64,000 bases of DNA from Fistulifera solaris (taxonomy: Eukaryota > Bacillariophyta > Bacillariophyceae > Naviculales > Stauroneidaceae): positions 558,001-622,000 of the forward strand of contig AP026153.1 of NCBI GenBank assembly GCA_030295235.1, given 5' to 3'. Of the stretch, positions 30,454 through 41,928 are shown piece after piece. Numbering within the stretch: position 1 is the stretch's first letter; each line of letters opens with the position of its first letter. The notes under the pieces were generated by a model. The model was given only the letters and a program-made list of their open reading frames with translations, was not told the origin of the DNA and searched no databases. The translations under genes were made by a program, and so were the position numbers.

Positions 30454-32955
30454 TTACGGAGTAAAATCGATCCCAATCAATACAGGGCTGTGATCCGAGT
30501 TGCGGGCAGCGTTGGATCCGTCAAAGTAAGTTGCGAGGCGTCCAAAGTCCAAGTTATAATCCAAGGCATCCGGTTCATCTTCATTGATGTGCCATTTCTT
30601 GGCATCCACAACCAAAGGGGCAAGTGCGGCATTCACAAAGACGTAATCAAGAGTACCAATCATGCCGTCGAAAACGTAACTGTACTGAATTTCCGGGTTG
30701 ACGAAGATTTCACGGAACTTGGCGTTAGGATTAAACGTCGTGTCAGTCAGATATCGAACGGGATCTTCCTTGGCATAGGAATTCAAGTCACCCACAATGG
30801 CAATGTTCTCACAGGCAGATCCAGTAGGATCCGTATCGAGCCACTGATCCAATGCCTTGGCAGCCAACAACCGACGGTTATTGAAACTAGCAGCACCGTC
30901 GTTTTGATCTGCGTCGGCACCGGTTCCGGTTCCACCTTTGGACTTGAAGTGATTATTGGCAATGGTAATACAATTTGCACTGCCAATAATCGTAAATGTA
31001 GCCGCCAACGATGCGCGATTCGTACTGGGACCGTCAAAGAGTGTACCGCTGGAGTCTTGATTCAAAAGGTTGCCGTCCAACGACTCGACAACGGCGTCAT
31101 TCAAAATTGCCACACCATCTACCATAATGCTCGTCTTCTGAATGAATCCATTGGAGATCGCATCGCTGCTATCGACATATTGTTGACCAGGATCGACCCA
31201 GTCGTAGGTTCCCGATGCTGTGGCACTGTTCAACGCGTCGGTCAAGAATTCTAAAGCGTTGCCGGGGGATCCTGGTAGAAAATCATTCTCGATTTCAATC
31301 AAGGCGAAAATGTCAGCATCCATTTCCAGTAAAGTAGTGACGAGCTTTTCCAGCTGTCGATCAAATTCAGTTTGACTATCGGCTCCGCGGGGGTCGTTTC
31401 CATTTGATGTTTTGGCGGTTCCAATATCTAATGTCGTGAAGAAATTGAGAACGTTCAAAGTGGCAATTTTGAGATCTCCATTCAAAGCCGGGGCAAGAGG
31501 ACGAGGATTCTCCGATACAAATGATACAGTTCCATCCGCTGTACTGATGAGACGATACAGCGAAAAGGAATAGTAAAGAACTCCAGTCAACGACGTAACA
31601 CTGTCTCCCATGCGAATGGGTGTGACGGGCCAGTTCTGGAATCCATCCAAGAGACGAATGTCATTGTTCTGCGTTGCCAAACCATCATCGTACGTGATGG
31701 TGCTGCGGTCAACAAGATCAAGATAATCGGCGTAACCTTGGGTATTGGGTACGTTCTGCTGCGTGTACTGATAGAAGCGTTCACTCGCCAGTTTGATCTC
31801 ATTGAAACGATCGAGTTGGAACATCTCCGTGATCACCAGCTTGTTACTGACTGTCACAAGCATACCTTCGAATGGTTCTAGGTCGGGGTTGTTCCCATTC
31901 GAGGCTGCAAGAGGCAGTGTGATGGTAGCCGCCGTAGGAAGAGGATTCCCGCTCGAGACCACCGTAATACTGCTGACATCGCTAATCTGCGTATTACCAA
32001 AGGCTTCGCCGGCTGTCCCGACCACAATCACTTCATCACCCACGCTGACATCTGTCAACAAAGTCGGATCGTACACAAAGACACCTTCCGAAGTGAGAGG
32101 ATCATTATCCGCGTCCGCGTCTTCTTCTTGTACGAAAAATCCTGCCAAATTTCGCTTAATATCACTATCACCATCTTGAAAATCACCAACAACGATACCT
32201 TGAATCGTCACGACAACGCCATTGAGGGGTGTCGATGCCCCACTTCCTTGTACGGCTGAAATCAGGGTAATGTCGGGATCCGATCCTACATTTGGCGCAC
32301 AACCCTTAAAATCATAGATCGAATTGCACAAGGTGTTGGTAGTGCAACCATCGAGGGCATTCTTGCCACTCACCGTCCATTCCGCCTGGTTAAAAGTGAC
32401 GGACGGTGTCGAAGCCGTGCTCACATTCTTGCGTTTGATCCAGCCATCGAGATATTCCCAAGTTTGGCCCGTACCATCGACGCCGATCTTACCAATTGTA
32501 TCAATCACAACTCCGTTTTTGCGTAGCAAATAAGCATCGTCACCATTTCCGAGAGACGCGGAGGTGAGATAATCCGGCGTGCAACTGAAATAGCTGGAAA
32601 ATCCGGCTTCTCCGTTATTCGCGGTAGCCGCCACGTAGATGTAGGTCCCTTGCGGTACCGAATCGGCTGGAAACGTGTAAACGGCAGTCCCCGTCGAAGC
32701 ACCGTTGTAGCCGACGGCTACGGTGTAACTGCTGAGGTCGGCAACGTTGGTGGTTGCGAACAACTCGACGAATTTAGGATTTCCTCCAAAGAGAGGGCCA
32801 TCCATGGCGCCCGTCAAGATGAGTTCGGCCTTTTGAATGGTAAGGAAAGAAAGCATACATGAGATTCAGGAAAACTGAAAAGAACTCCTCTCTTATCGCT
32901 GGCCTACCTTATTTGAAACGGCCAAGTTAAACAGAAACAGAATGAAAAGCATCAT
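30454..32955 (-). CDS. Secreted ExeM/NucH-type endonuclease (lamin-tail plus EEP nuclease)
   Basis: Exon 1 (32908-32955) encodes 'MMLFILFLFNLAVSNK', a signal peptide; a 78-nt intron (32830-32907) separates it from exon 2 (30454-32829). The mature protein of about 790 residues starts with a lamin-tail-like domain ('AELILTGAMDGPLFGGNPKF', 'VELFATTNV'), then an OB-like nucleic acid-binding region ('VVVTIQGIVVGDFQ...GFFVQEED...GDEVIVVGTAGEAFG'). A C-terminal endonuclease/exonuclease/phosphatase domain follows: 'IATLNVLNFF', 'DIFALIEIEND', 'NNHFKSKGG', 'GDLNSYAKEDP', 'LDYVFVN', 'NSDHSPVLIGI' with the catalytic Asn, Glu, Asp and His. This matches bacterial extracellular DNases. It may scavenge phosphate or nucleotides from DNA. 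Frame intact over 2.4 kb. Confidence 0.9.
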
Positions 32956-34280
32956 GGTTCACGTTTTCAACTGATATATTCTTGACAGAAGCGACGGCGA
33001 AAATCAAGGAGGATATCGATGAGATTCTGAAATGAAGCAAGCTGGACATGTTATCTTATATCGATTGCACTTTGCATGAATCCTTATAAAGTCGATGAAT
33101 CTTTGTTGAGATTCGATATTAGCGCTGATTGTTTTTTTTGTCTCCATGATCACGTCTCGTCAGAAACACAACGGTAGTTTGTATAATGTGCGAGTCTTTG
33201 AACTGCACCCTCATACCGGACTGTTCTAATTACAATCGGAGTAGGTTAGATTGCAATTACAAATGATAAACTAGCTAGTCTAGTTCAGGCCTCACAGATT
33301 CATTTGAAGAATGTTGGCTTCGTCACGCCGCACGCCGCAATGGCGGAGTAAGGACGTACCTGGTATAAAAATGTAAGGACGCTGGGCGCACGCACAAGCT
33401 CCGTGATAGATCCGTGTCACCCTGCCTGAGCGCTGAATCGCAGTCTGTTATCACACCGTTTTTTTGCCCATGTTATTTTTCGTACATGCGATAATTTCCG
33501 GACCCCAGTGGAGAAAACGAGCCTTCATTTACGTGAAAAAGCGCGCAATTTGGACCACAACAGAAACGATCTCTTTTGATCGAAATATGTATTGTTATTG
33601 TTATCTTTTAATCTACAAAGCTTCTATAGTCACTAGTTGAGGACAATGGAGAGGTCCGGTCGGAAAATACTTCTGTGGTCGACCGAAAAGGTTACAATTG
33701 AACAGTGCCTTCTCAACAATTCTCCAGCCCCGACCATGGGCAAGGTTCACACAACCAGCGGAACCGGTAAATGGCGATGGAGTTGATTAAACTGACAATA
33801 TAGCTTTTAAACTTCATTTTCCTATTAAAATATACAGGAGTTTATCCCCAGACGATTCAATAAGTGCATTTATAAAGGTAGGAGTGCATGCAATAACAGC
33901 CAAATTTCCTTAATGAGCCGCTATTTCATTGATTCCTGGAACAACAAGCATACCACAACATTCCAATATTATTTAAAGTAGATTAAAACAAAAATTAGAT
34001 TCAAAGATAGTTGAGAATCAATATAAAATAGTCGAATACAATATGGTCGGTTGCACGTGTTATTTCACGTAATGAAGATGCGTTTTCTCCTCCTCAGGTC
34101 CGGTAATTATCGCATGTACAAAAAATCAAGACGGGCTGTAGAAATGTACTAAAAAACGGTGTCATGACGGACTGGGATTCAGCGCTCAGGGTGTCAAAAC
34201 CTCCAGAAACGCTCCACGTCCTTACATTTTTATACGTCCTTATGGCGGAGGAGAATGAAAAAAATGAAAAAGGTATACAG
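32956..34280. other. Gene-poor flank of the nuclease gene
   Basis: About 1.3 kb with no supported gene. It includes the nuclease promoter (to about 33200) and AT-rich sequence. The stretch 'CGCTGAATCGCAGTC' near 33431 and 'GGATTCAGCGCTCAGG' near 34174 are the only partly mirrored pieces I noticed. Confidence 0.5.
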
Positions 34281-34281
34281 A

Positions 34282-34995
34282 TGCATTGTTACGAGTGTCT
34301 ACGCGAATTACACGTAGGCCCCCGTAGGGAAATTTATCGACAGAGGGGGCACCCGGATATTGTTCAATTCGACATCCTCCATTTTTTGAGTATGCCTGAC
34401 CGCAATGTCATGAAATACCCTGACATAGCATCAACCATTCTCACTGGTGAACAATAATTACAATCAGTTTGAAATCAAAGAGAAGAAAAGAGCGAAGATA
34501 CAATGGCTCGAATGTCTACGACGAATTCACGTAGGCCTCGTAGGAATTTTATCGATGCAGGTAGTAATTGGAACTCACTCATCGAATTCGGTCTCAATTA
34601 AATTCGGGTCCGCCGTCGACAAAGTTCGTTTCAACATACGCTGCATACATGCAAAGATCCCTTTACAAGAATGGACGTTGATTTAAGCAGAAAACATGAA
34701 AAGACAACAGATGCAGTGTTGCGAGTGTCTACGTGAATTTCACGTAGGCCCCCGTAGGGAAATATTTATCGACAGAGGGATACCCGGATTTAATCCAATT
34801 CGACATCATCCAATTTTTCGAGTATGCCTTACGGCAATGTCATGATATACTGACATGAAATCCACCTTTAGCACTAGTAAACGATGATTACAATCAATTA
34901 AATCAAAAGGTAGAAAAGAACGAAAATACAACGCTTCGAATGTCCACGACCAATTCACGTTGGCCACGTAGGAATTTTATCGATGCAGGTAAAAA
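34282..34995. repeat. Two copies of a 430-bp repeat with CTACGTG palindromes
   Basis: The unit carries CTACGTGAATTTCACGTAG (near 34299 and 34729), then GGCCCCCGTAGGGAAAT, TTATCGACAGAGG and ACCCGGAT. It also carries a second half-palindrome 'CTACGACGAATTCACGTAG' (near 34517 and 34935) with 'GTAGGAATTTTATCGATGCA'. The two units are about 430 bp apart and diverged. Another diverged copy is at 59.45-59.94 kb. Open frames within are inconsistent between copies, so this is non-coding. Confidence 0.75.
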
Positions 34996-35531
34996 TTCGA
35001 TATGCGGCCCCATCAATCTATGGAGGCCGGATATGCCAATGACGACTACGAATTGATGATCGATAGTAATTCTATTGCAGTGAAAGTTGAAAGCAACCTC
35101 TCTATTAGACGACGGCGAGCCTCTAGAAGCCGGGCGCCAGACGTCTAGAAATTCCAAAAACGCTACGCCGTATATCCATAGTTTCCGACTGTCGTACGTG
35201 CGTGGATCGTGAAGGATGTTTTTCGTTTCTGTCACAAAATTTGTCCTTCCGAATGTCCAGTGTCCAGTACTGGTACGAATTTATCACGACACTACTAAAA
35301 AGTGTAACCTACATCAATGGCCATAGTCATGGTTCAATGTTCAACTACACTTTACCCCTCACTCGATCCGTCGCTTTCTGCTTCCTTCGCTCTTCGCTGT
35401 TTCCTTTTCCATTCATCCGCAAAAGGCAAAAGACTGTTGCTTTTCATTTTGACGTCCTCGCTGCTTGTTTATTATTCATCGTGTTTGATTGTTTTTGTAT
35501 ATATAATCGTGTTTGTAAATAGTAAAAGGCC
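34996..35531. other. Intergenic before the three-paralogue cluster
   Basis: No supported gene; promoter region of the 35532 gene. Overlapping short open frames on both strands lack features. Confidence 0.45.
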
Positions 35532-37017
35532 ATGTTCAAAGTAAAGCGAAGAATACGATCCATTCGAGAAAAGAAGCAATCAAAAACGAGCCAGGAATTA
35601 GTGACAGATCCATCCAACAGTGCCGTGACACCGCAACGCGGCATTTTGAAATCCGATAACTCTTGTCGGAGCAGTCAATCACCCAATTCCTTGTCGATAT
35701 GGGCCAGCAATTCGAGTCCGAGTGCCAGTGCTGCCGAAGAAGCTCCCATTCACACATCCGCGCGGAGCGTCGGTAGCGTCGAACAACGCCAGCTTCCTAT
35801 CGAGAAACCTCGACGAGTCCATTTTGATAGCGTACGGATCCGTGAATACGAACGAACACTCGGTGATAATCCTTCCTGCTCCAGTGGAGCTCCTATTACG
35901 TAAGTGGAGTAAATGCTTTTAGCAGCATGCATATCTTATACTCAATCCGATCATCAATTTCTTTCTCTCTCCCTCCTTCACAGACTGGGATGGTCGCACG
36001 GAAAGGAAAGTAAGGTGAATATCAATGATTACGAATCAGTCCGACAGAGGCGGCGGAATCAAAGAGAACTTACCCTCTCGAGAATGGCGAGGGAGGAATT
36101 ACTGCTGGAATGGGGAGCGACATTTAACGAAATTATTGAGGCAATACGGACGAATGTGAAAATAAAGCACCAGCGAAGACGTACCGTAAATTCCATAGGG
36201 ACATACGACAAATTAGAAGAGGCAATGGAGCGAGCTGGACGAAAATTAAAGAAAACACTGCTGCCGCAGAAAGGATCCGGATCACAACAGAGGAGAAACA
36301 ATTCCGATTCGAAATACGCTCAGTCGTCGGCGTCGGATTCCCCCGTGTCGTCCATATCGTCCGAACCCGTCACAGGTCATACAACCGCCATTGCGAACGC
36401 ATCCGATGATTCGTCACAAACCAGTATCCGTCGGTCGAATCATAAAACAGAACAAATCAGAGAAATAACGGTCGAAGGGTTACATGGTGATGAACCCGCA
36501 TCGAACGCAGTCCCTATTATAGTATCGCGTGAATCGTTCGCGTCGTCACGACCGATTCCTACGATTGAAATACCCGCCGCGGCATCGTGTGCCAGTGCCA
36601 TGTCGGTGTTGGAAGATGATTTTGACGAAGATGGATATGATGATTTTGAAGATTTACTGGATCCGTATATCACGGAGGAGGGTGACCGGATGTATCCATC
36701 GGAAATCCATTTAGGTGGTGACTATGACTTGGAAACACTCACGGACAGTTACGCTGGCTATTCGATGCACACAGCCGAGGGGCTTTGAGACGCTGACGCG
36801 TGACCAATCTCACTGGAGAGTCGAAGCGGGGTCAACAAATTCGGGACCGAAAGTCAAGCCTGTGTTCAATCCCATTACAATTTACGAAGATGGTCCGGAC
36901 GATCCGGGTCAATATCCAGTACCTGTCAATTATCCATCGGTGGAAATGTGGCAACGATCAGGCTTTCAAATGCAACCTCCTCCTCAATCTTCGTCGTTCA
37001 TTTCGCGCTGGGAGTGA
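35532..37017 (+). CDS. Paralogue A of a diatom-type 'DNPSC' family protein
   Basis: Exon 1 35532-35899, intron 35900-35983 (84 nt), exon 2 from 35984. The conserved core reads 'VHFDSVRIREYERTLGDNPS' then 'CSSGAPIT', with the intron inside the next codon, then 'LGWSHGKESKVNINDYESV', 'LTLSRMAREELLLEWGATFN', 'VKIKHQRRRTVNSI' and 'LEEAMERAGRKLKK'. The N-terminus is Ser-rich. The C-terminus is a long acidic tail; near 36779-36782 (GGGG) the frame shifts by one base and continues to 'SGFQMQPPPQSSSFISRWE'. No known domain. The basic 'VKIKxQRR' helix could bind nucleic acid or protein. Function unknown. Confidence 0.7.
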
Positions 37018-37737
37018 AATAGAGGCTTGTTTTTGGGTTTTTGACGACTGTCAGGTAGCTGTATCATAGAATGCTAATAGTAGAATGAATTCCTCTAGCT
37101 ATGGTTACCTATGAGTATATGAGAAATTGTTTCTGCACTTTTTTAAATCTAACAACAAATGTCTAGTCTATTTGCTCTTGACCAGCTAAAGCTATGTTGC
37201 TAAGAGACTCGACACGAAACGTCTTCATTTGGTCGTTCAGTCTTTTGCTAGGGAGCTGAGCGAGGTGTCGACTAGCTAGGTGCGTGCAATTTGACCGAAA
37301 CCTTACGACTTACGACGACGCGCGAAAGAATGATGGCCACTCGCGCCAAGCGCCACGCACCACGAAATTTCAAGCCCTTGCGTCAATTGACTATCAAGTC
37401 AATCTGTACACAGAACACGTACGGCCGGACTTTTTCCCACCAATGAATGCCGTGTGAAAGTTCCGAAACGATGACGGAGGATTGAGAATGTCTGAGCAGG
37501 CAGCACTCTGGATAAAAAAAGTAGGGGGTATCCGCCGCGGCACATGCTCGTTGCTTTTGTTGCAAAATGTAAAGCAGAAAGGATCGCTTTTGCTGTATTG
37601 ATTGTATTCACCATTGATTTGTTGTTGAATACAATTCTCATTTGAAGCACACTTGTCATTAGTCATCTCATTTTAGACTAGTTTTACCCGTCATAAGCCA
37701 CAGCAACGGCAAATATTCCACTTCCGCTATCGTTACA
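37018..37737. other. Intergenic between paralogues A and B
   Basis: No gene supported. Short overlapping open frames on the minus strand near 37390-37660 have no features. Nothing repeated noticed. Confidence 0.5.
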
Positions 37738-38418
37738 ATGAATAAGCTTCGTTGCACTGACATTGTAACCACACTCAATCCGCAAAAGGACGACGCTACA
37801 ATCGAGGAAACATCGACTTGCACATCGTTAGACGATTCTTTATCTTCGGGGCAAAGCAACAGCGCGACAAAAAGCATTGATACACCCAGTAGCACAGCAT
37901 TACCCGAAGGACCTCTCATTATGAAACTCGACAACAAGGGCCTCGAACGAAAAGTTTCTTTCAAGCAGGTTCATGTCAAAGAATTTGACCGAATTATTGG
38001 AGATAATCCTTCCTGTTCTTTCGGTGTTCCTATATCGTAAGTATTGGAGAGTGTTGTCAAGCAGAGTGCTTTCTATCGTCGTGTCTCACGCCATTCTCGC
38101 ACGCACACACACAGAATTGGCTGGACCGTCGAAAACGAATCAGAAATTGATATGGAAGAATACGAGTCGTTTCGAGTCCAGCATCGTCGAAGTAAATTAG
38201 AAATGTTGTTGCCGAAAGAAACACGGGAAGTCTTGTTGATGGATTGGGGATGTTCGACGGAAGACATGTCCCAAGCCGTGAAAGAAAAAGTCAAAATCAA
38301 GAATCAACGAAACTTTACCGTCGCGAAACTCGGACCCATTGATTCCTTGGAAGAGTTGATGGAACGAGCCAATCGCAAGATGAAAAAGATGTTTCGAAGG
38401 CGTCAGGTAGTCTCATAG
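37738..38418 (+). CDS. Paralogue B of the 'DNPSC' family
   Basis: Exon 1 37738-38036, intron 38037-38114 (78 nt), exon 2 38115-38418. The core 'VSFKQVHVKEFDRIIGDNPS', 'CSFGVPIS', intron, 'IGWTVENESEIDMEEYESF', 'LPKETREVLLMDWGCSTEDM', 'VKIKNQRNFTV', 'LEELMERANRKMKKMF' aligns with paralogues A and C. It lacks the long acidic tail of A. The intron falls at the same codon and phase (2). Intact frame. Confidence 0.75.
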
Positions 38419-38857
38419 TTTGCTCCAGAAGACTATATTCGGAGTCGTCGGCTTTTTATCGGAAGGACCTGTTTCCTATTTTTCACTTTTGCATCCTTGA
38501 CATGACAGCTCTGTTCTATGATTGAGTTACTTTTTTACTCCCTGTTTGCCATCACTGGTTGATGGCCCATTTTAATTGAAATTTCTGCATAATACTCTAT
38601 AGTTTCCTTTTTACTGGTTCATCAACAAACAGTTACTGCTTAGGCCCGTTCTTATCTTTTGCGATGGCTTGATTCGAATACATCCTACTGTACATGCTAC
38701 AAAGAACGCTGCTCGTATAATACATCGTAATAACAAAATTCTAAAACTGTTTCATAAATGATGTGCGTTACCCAAAATGGGGCGTCCCGACAAACCATCT
38801 TCCAAAAAAGGGAACCACCCGCGAGGTTTCTGGTTAACCGACCTTTCGTTCGTTCTG
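38419..38857. other. Intergenic between convergent paralogues B and C
   Basis: Shared 3' flank of two convergent genes; AT-rich, no supported gene or repeat. Confidence 0.5.
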
Positions 38858-39733
38858 CTAGTGACTGCTGATATTAATGGACGAAAGTGTTTCCATTTTC
38901 TTCAAATCAACCAATGGTTTGCCGTCTCCCGATTCCGAATCCGTATTTTCACCCGAATGCGACTCTAAATCCAGATCCGAATCCGATACTTCCATTCGTT
39001 CCATCTGATGTTGTGCCCGTATTTTCTTCACTTCTTCCATTTTCTGGTCCAATTCTTCCATTTCCTTGCGTGTACTTTTCTTAAATAACATTTTCCGCAC
39101 GAGCGATCGACCGGCATTTTCCAACAATTCTTCAACTTTGGAATGTTTGTCCAAATTGGTGACCGTCTGTCGCCGTTGATTCTTGATTTTAATATTGGCA
39201 CGAACCGCATTCGCAATTTGGGTTTGCGACACATCCCAATCGTACCGCAACATGCGTTGCCGAATGTCACGCGGTAAGACCATTTCAAAGTGAGCCCGTC
39301 GGGGTGGTCGCATTTCTTCGTATTGATCCAACGATAGGACGGTCGATTCGGGATCGTATTCCCACGCAATGCTGTAGGAGTAGAGAATGAGAAGTGAGAT
39401 GAAGACAAGACAAGACACACTCTATACAATCAATCAGCAAGCACGGGCTTACCCAATCGGCGGACCGGCCGTACAACTCGGATTGTCCGAAAGCGTCCGC
39501 GCATATTCACGGATTTCAATATTTTGAAATTGAATGCCTTTGTTGTCGTCGCGGTGTTTATACGGATTGTGCAAACTATCATCGACCGTCGTTACTTTTA
39601 AAATTCCTTTGATCCGATTGTTGTTGCTGGAATACGTCGGAACGGATTTGCTGCGAGCCCTCACGAGCGTGATGCTCCGTGAACTCTCCATCGTCGCCGA
39701 TGCCGATTGGGCACGGCCTTTGCGACGGAACAT
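38858..39733 (-). CDS. Paralogue C of the 'DNPSC' family
   Basis: Read leftward: exon 1 39453-39733, intron 39372-39452 (81 nt), exon 2 38858-39371. Core: 'IQFQNIEIREYARTLSDNPS', 'CTAGPPIG', intron at the same codon and phase as A and B, 'IAWEYDPESTVLSLDQYEEM', 'LPRDIRQRMLRYDWDVSQ', 'IKIKNQRRQTVTNL', 'VEELLENAGRSLVRKM'. The C-terminal part is a charged helix and an acidic Ser/Asp/Glu tail. Intact frame. Opposite orientation to A and B, so the cluster includes an inversion. Confidence 0.75.
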
Positions 39734-40520
39734 TGTGTGTTTGTTATGAAATATTATTTAAAAATGGTAATCAAAAATGAAATAAGGGAATAAAAGAAGA
39801 AGAGTTAAATACTGCATAGAAACGCGAACGGAGTTTAATAGAAACACATGAACAGCGTGTCGAGGCAAACGAAGGCAGCCAGCATTTTGGCGCAGCGGAA
39901 TATTTTTTTGATCTTCGCAAAAAGCATGCAACGCCAATGAAAACTCGAACCGAATGACACGCTGCGACGCTCGAGTGTGTCATTGCCTGTACCAACGATT
40001 TCGGTGTTTCCGAAAGGGCAGTAGAATAATTCAAAAACTGTTTAGACCTCCTGCGACCTACACTTCGACGCCGTGTTATTTCCTTGTTCGACGCCACTTT
40101 CGGAGCAAGAGAAAAAAGATCGCGACTTTCTTTTCTTCCCAAAACCATGGCGGAAGTTGTCCGCTCGCGTTGCGTCATCCAGTTATATCCGTCATCAAAA
40201 GCCATTGCCACGGAAAAGAGGATCCTTCCCGACAAGGTTCGACGACCATTCGTTATGCAGTGAATGGCAAATGTCACTCATCATGCATCTTTAAAAGCTT
40301 TCAATGGAAGCCAGAAGTTACGAAAGGACTGACCACGGTATAGCTCGCTCTCTCTCTAGCTCGTGACGAAAGGAGAAAATCCCGTATCCACTCTGGACTA
40401 TTATTTAGACAATGGAAAGGCAGTCGTCCGGCTCGATTTCGAGGTCAATTCTTGGAAGATGCAAAGGCAGCACAAAGACAAGAGAAGAGTTCAAGAACCA
40501 TGGAATATGCGAGAAACATC
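39734..40520. other. Intergenic, no supported gene
   Basis: Contains long overlapping open frames on both strands (39771-40277 minus, 39954-40343 plus) without recognisable motifs; I do not call either. Confidence 0.4.
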
Positions 40521-40895
40521 GCAACGGTTGCACGATCATTGTAGCTCGTGACTGTAAATCCAGTCTTGACGAAAAACGGACAACAGTCTTTGAACGATAG
40601 CCATTTTAACGCAAATGCATCCGACCCGATTTTGGACCTTTTGAATCGAACTACCACTGCAAATGAAACTACAAAAAGCTTTCAAGTGCTTTGTTAATGA
40701 ATGTGCCAAATAAGAATGGCCATGACGTACTCGACACTTTCATAACGGTTGCAAGATCAGTGTAGCTCGTGACTGCAAATTCAGTCTTGACGAAAACGGA
40801 CAACACTTTGAACGATAGTCATTTTAACGCAAATGCATCCGACCCGATTTCGACCTTTTAGATCGAACTACCATTGCAAATGAAATTCACCAATG
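40521..40895. repeat. Two-copy repeat, 220-bp period
   Basis: The block starting 'AACGGTTGCA.GATCA.TGTAGC' and including 'TCGTGACTG...CAGTCTTGACG', 'TTTGAACGATAG', 'CATTTTAACGCAAATGCATC' and 'GATCGAACTACCA' occurs at about 40521-40670 and again at 40741-40890, 220 bp apart and diverged by scattered substitutions. Confidence 0.75.
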
Positions 40896-41249
40896 AATAG
40901 TCTTCGCAATTGGATAAGCAGAACGATAGAAGGATGAGAAAGAGCTTGACCACATGTACCGGTGCGGTGCCTCTGGCCTGTTACAAAGGACGCACGCCGA
41001 CCGTCAAATTACGCTTACTCACTCTTTTTCTTGAGCGAGCTAAAGCCCACAGCATAGATCCCTTTTAATGATATGTTTACACTGTGTTGTCGACAGAACA
41101 GGTTAGCTTCTATTCCTTGGTCATGATAATGCATTATTTATCCTTGCGAGTTCCATTCACTGGATTGTCGGCACAGCAACACATTCTACTGCTCTTCTAA
41201 AAATACTCTAACTCAAATGTTTTAATTGCATAATATATATTATAAAGAG

Positions 41250-41744
41250 CTATATTTCCTTGACTTGGGCATCCTTCGATATCGATGTCGGATCTTCAAT
41301 GCCCAGTGCTTGCAATACATCCGACAAGGACTCGACTTGACGTTGCAACGCCGCCGGCGGCTGCGCGGCCCGAATTTCTCCCGGTCGATCGACATATTCG
41401 AGAACCGCCATGTCGGCATTGTCTCCTTTGCGTCGTTGTGCCAATTTGAGGATGCGCGTGTAACCACCTTCGCGGAATTGGTACCGCGGTCCCAAGACGT
41501 TAAGTAGTTTGGTTTGTGCTTCTGCGGTTGTGACAATTTTGTTGATTTCGCGACGCGCGTGCAACGGATCGTTTCCTTTGGCTTTCGTAATGAGTTTATC
41601 GGCCAAGTAACGTGCTTCCTTGGCTTTGTGTGTGGTGGTGACGATGCGTTCGTGTTCGACGAGCGATGTCACCATGTTTTTCAACATGGCCCATTTGTGT
41701 GCCGGAGTACGACTGAGTTTGCGGAAATTAATGCCCTTGCGCAT
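41250..41744 (-). CDS. MRPL17: Ribosomal protein bL17, mitochondrial
   Basis: Read leftward from the only ATG at 41744: 'MRKGINFRKLSRTPAHKWAM' is the bL17 N-terminus (RK.SRT..HR.AM), followed by 'NMVTSLVEHERIVTTTHKAK', 'ARYLADKLITKAK' and 'YTRILKLAQRRKGDNADMAV'. bL17 sits near the peptide exit tunnel of bacterial-type ribosomes. A nuclear gene with a C-terminal extension of about 45 residues fits a mitochondrial (or less likely plastid) subunit; no obvious plastid leader. Intact frame, no intron. Confidence 0.92.
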   Translation of the reverse strand: MRKGINFRKLSRTPAHKWAMLKNMVTSLVEHERIVTTTHKAKEARYLADKLITKAKGNDPLHARREINKIVTTAEAQTKLLNVLGPRYQFREGGYTRILKLAQRRKGDNADMAVLEYVDRPGEIRAAQPPAALQRQVESLSDVLQALGIEDPTSISKDAQVKEI

Positions 41745-41928
41745 GATAATAGTATTAAATAATGACAATAGTTAATATTGAAGTGAAACACAAGAAGCTG
41801 TATGACTTGGATCATTGTGAAATGCGTTGATCGGCGGGGATATGGTGCTCTTTTTATTCATCGCGTTATTGCGCGTGACGCTAGATTGACGGGTGACGGT
41901 AGGACTGACAACGACAACTGACAACAGC

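Noticed and set aside
30442-31254. Plus-strand open frame of 270 codons
   Set aside because: It is the antisense shadow of the nuclease gene, whose minus-strand reading has all EEP motifs.
39771-40343. Overlapping long open frames on both strands
   Set aside because: Neither shows domain, signal or membrane features.
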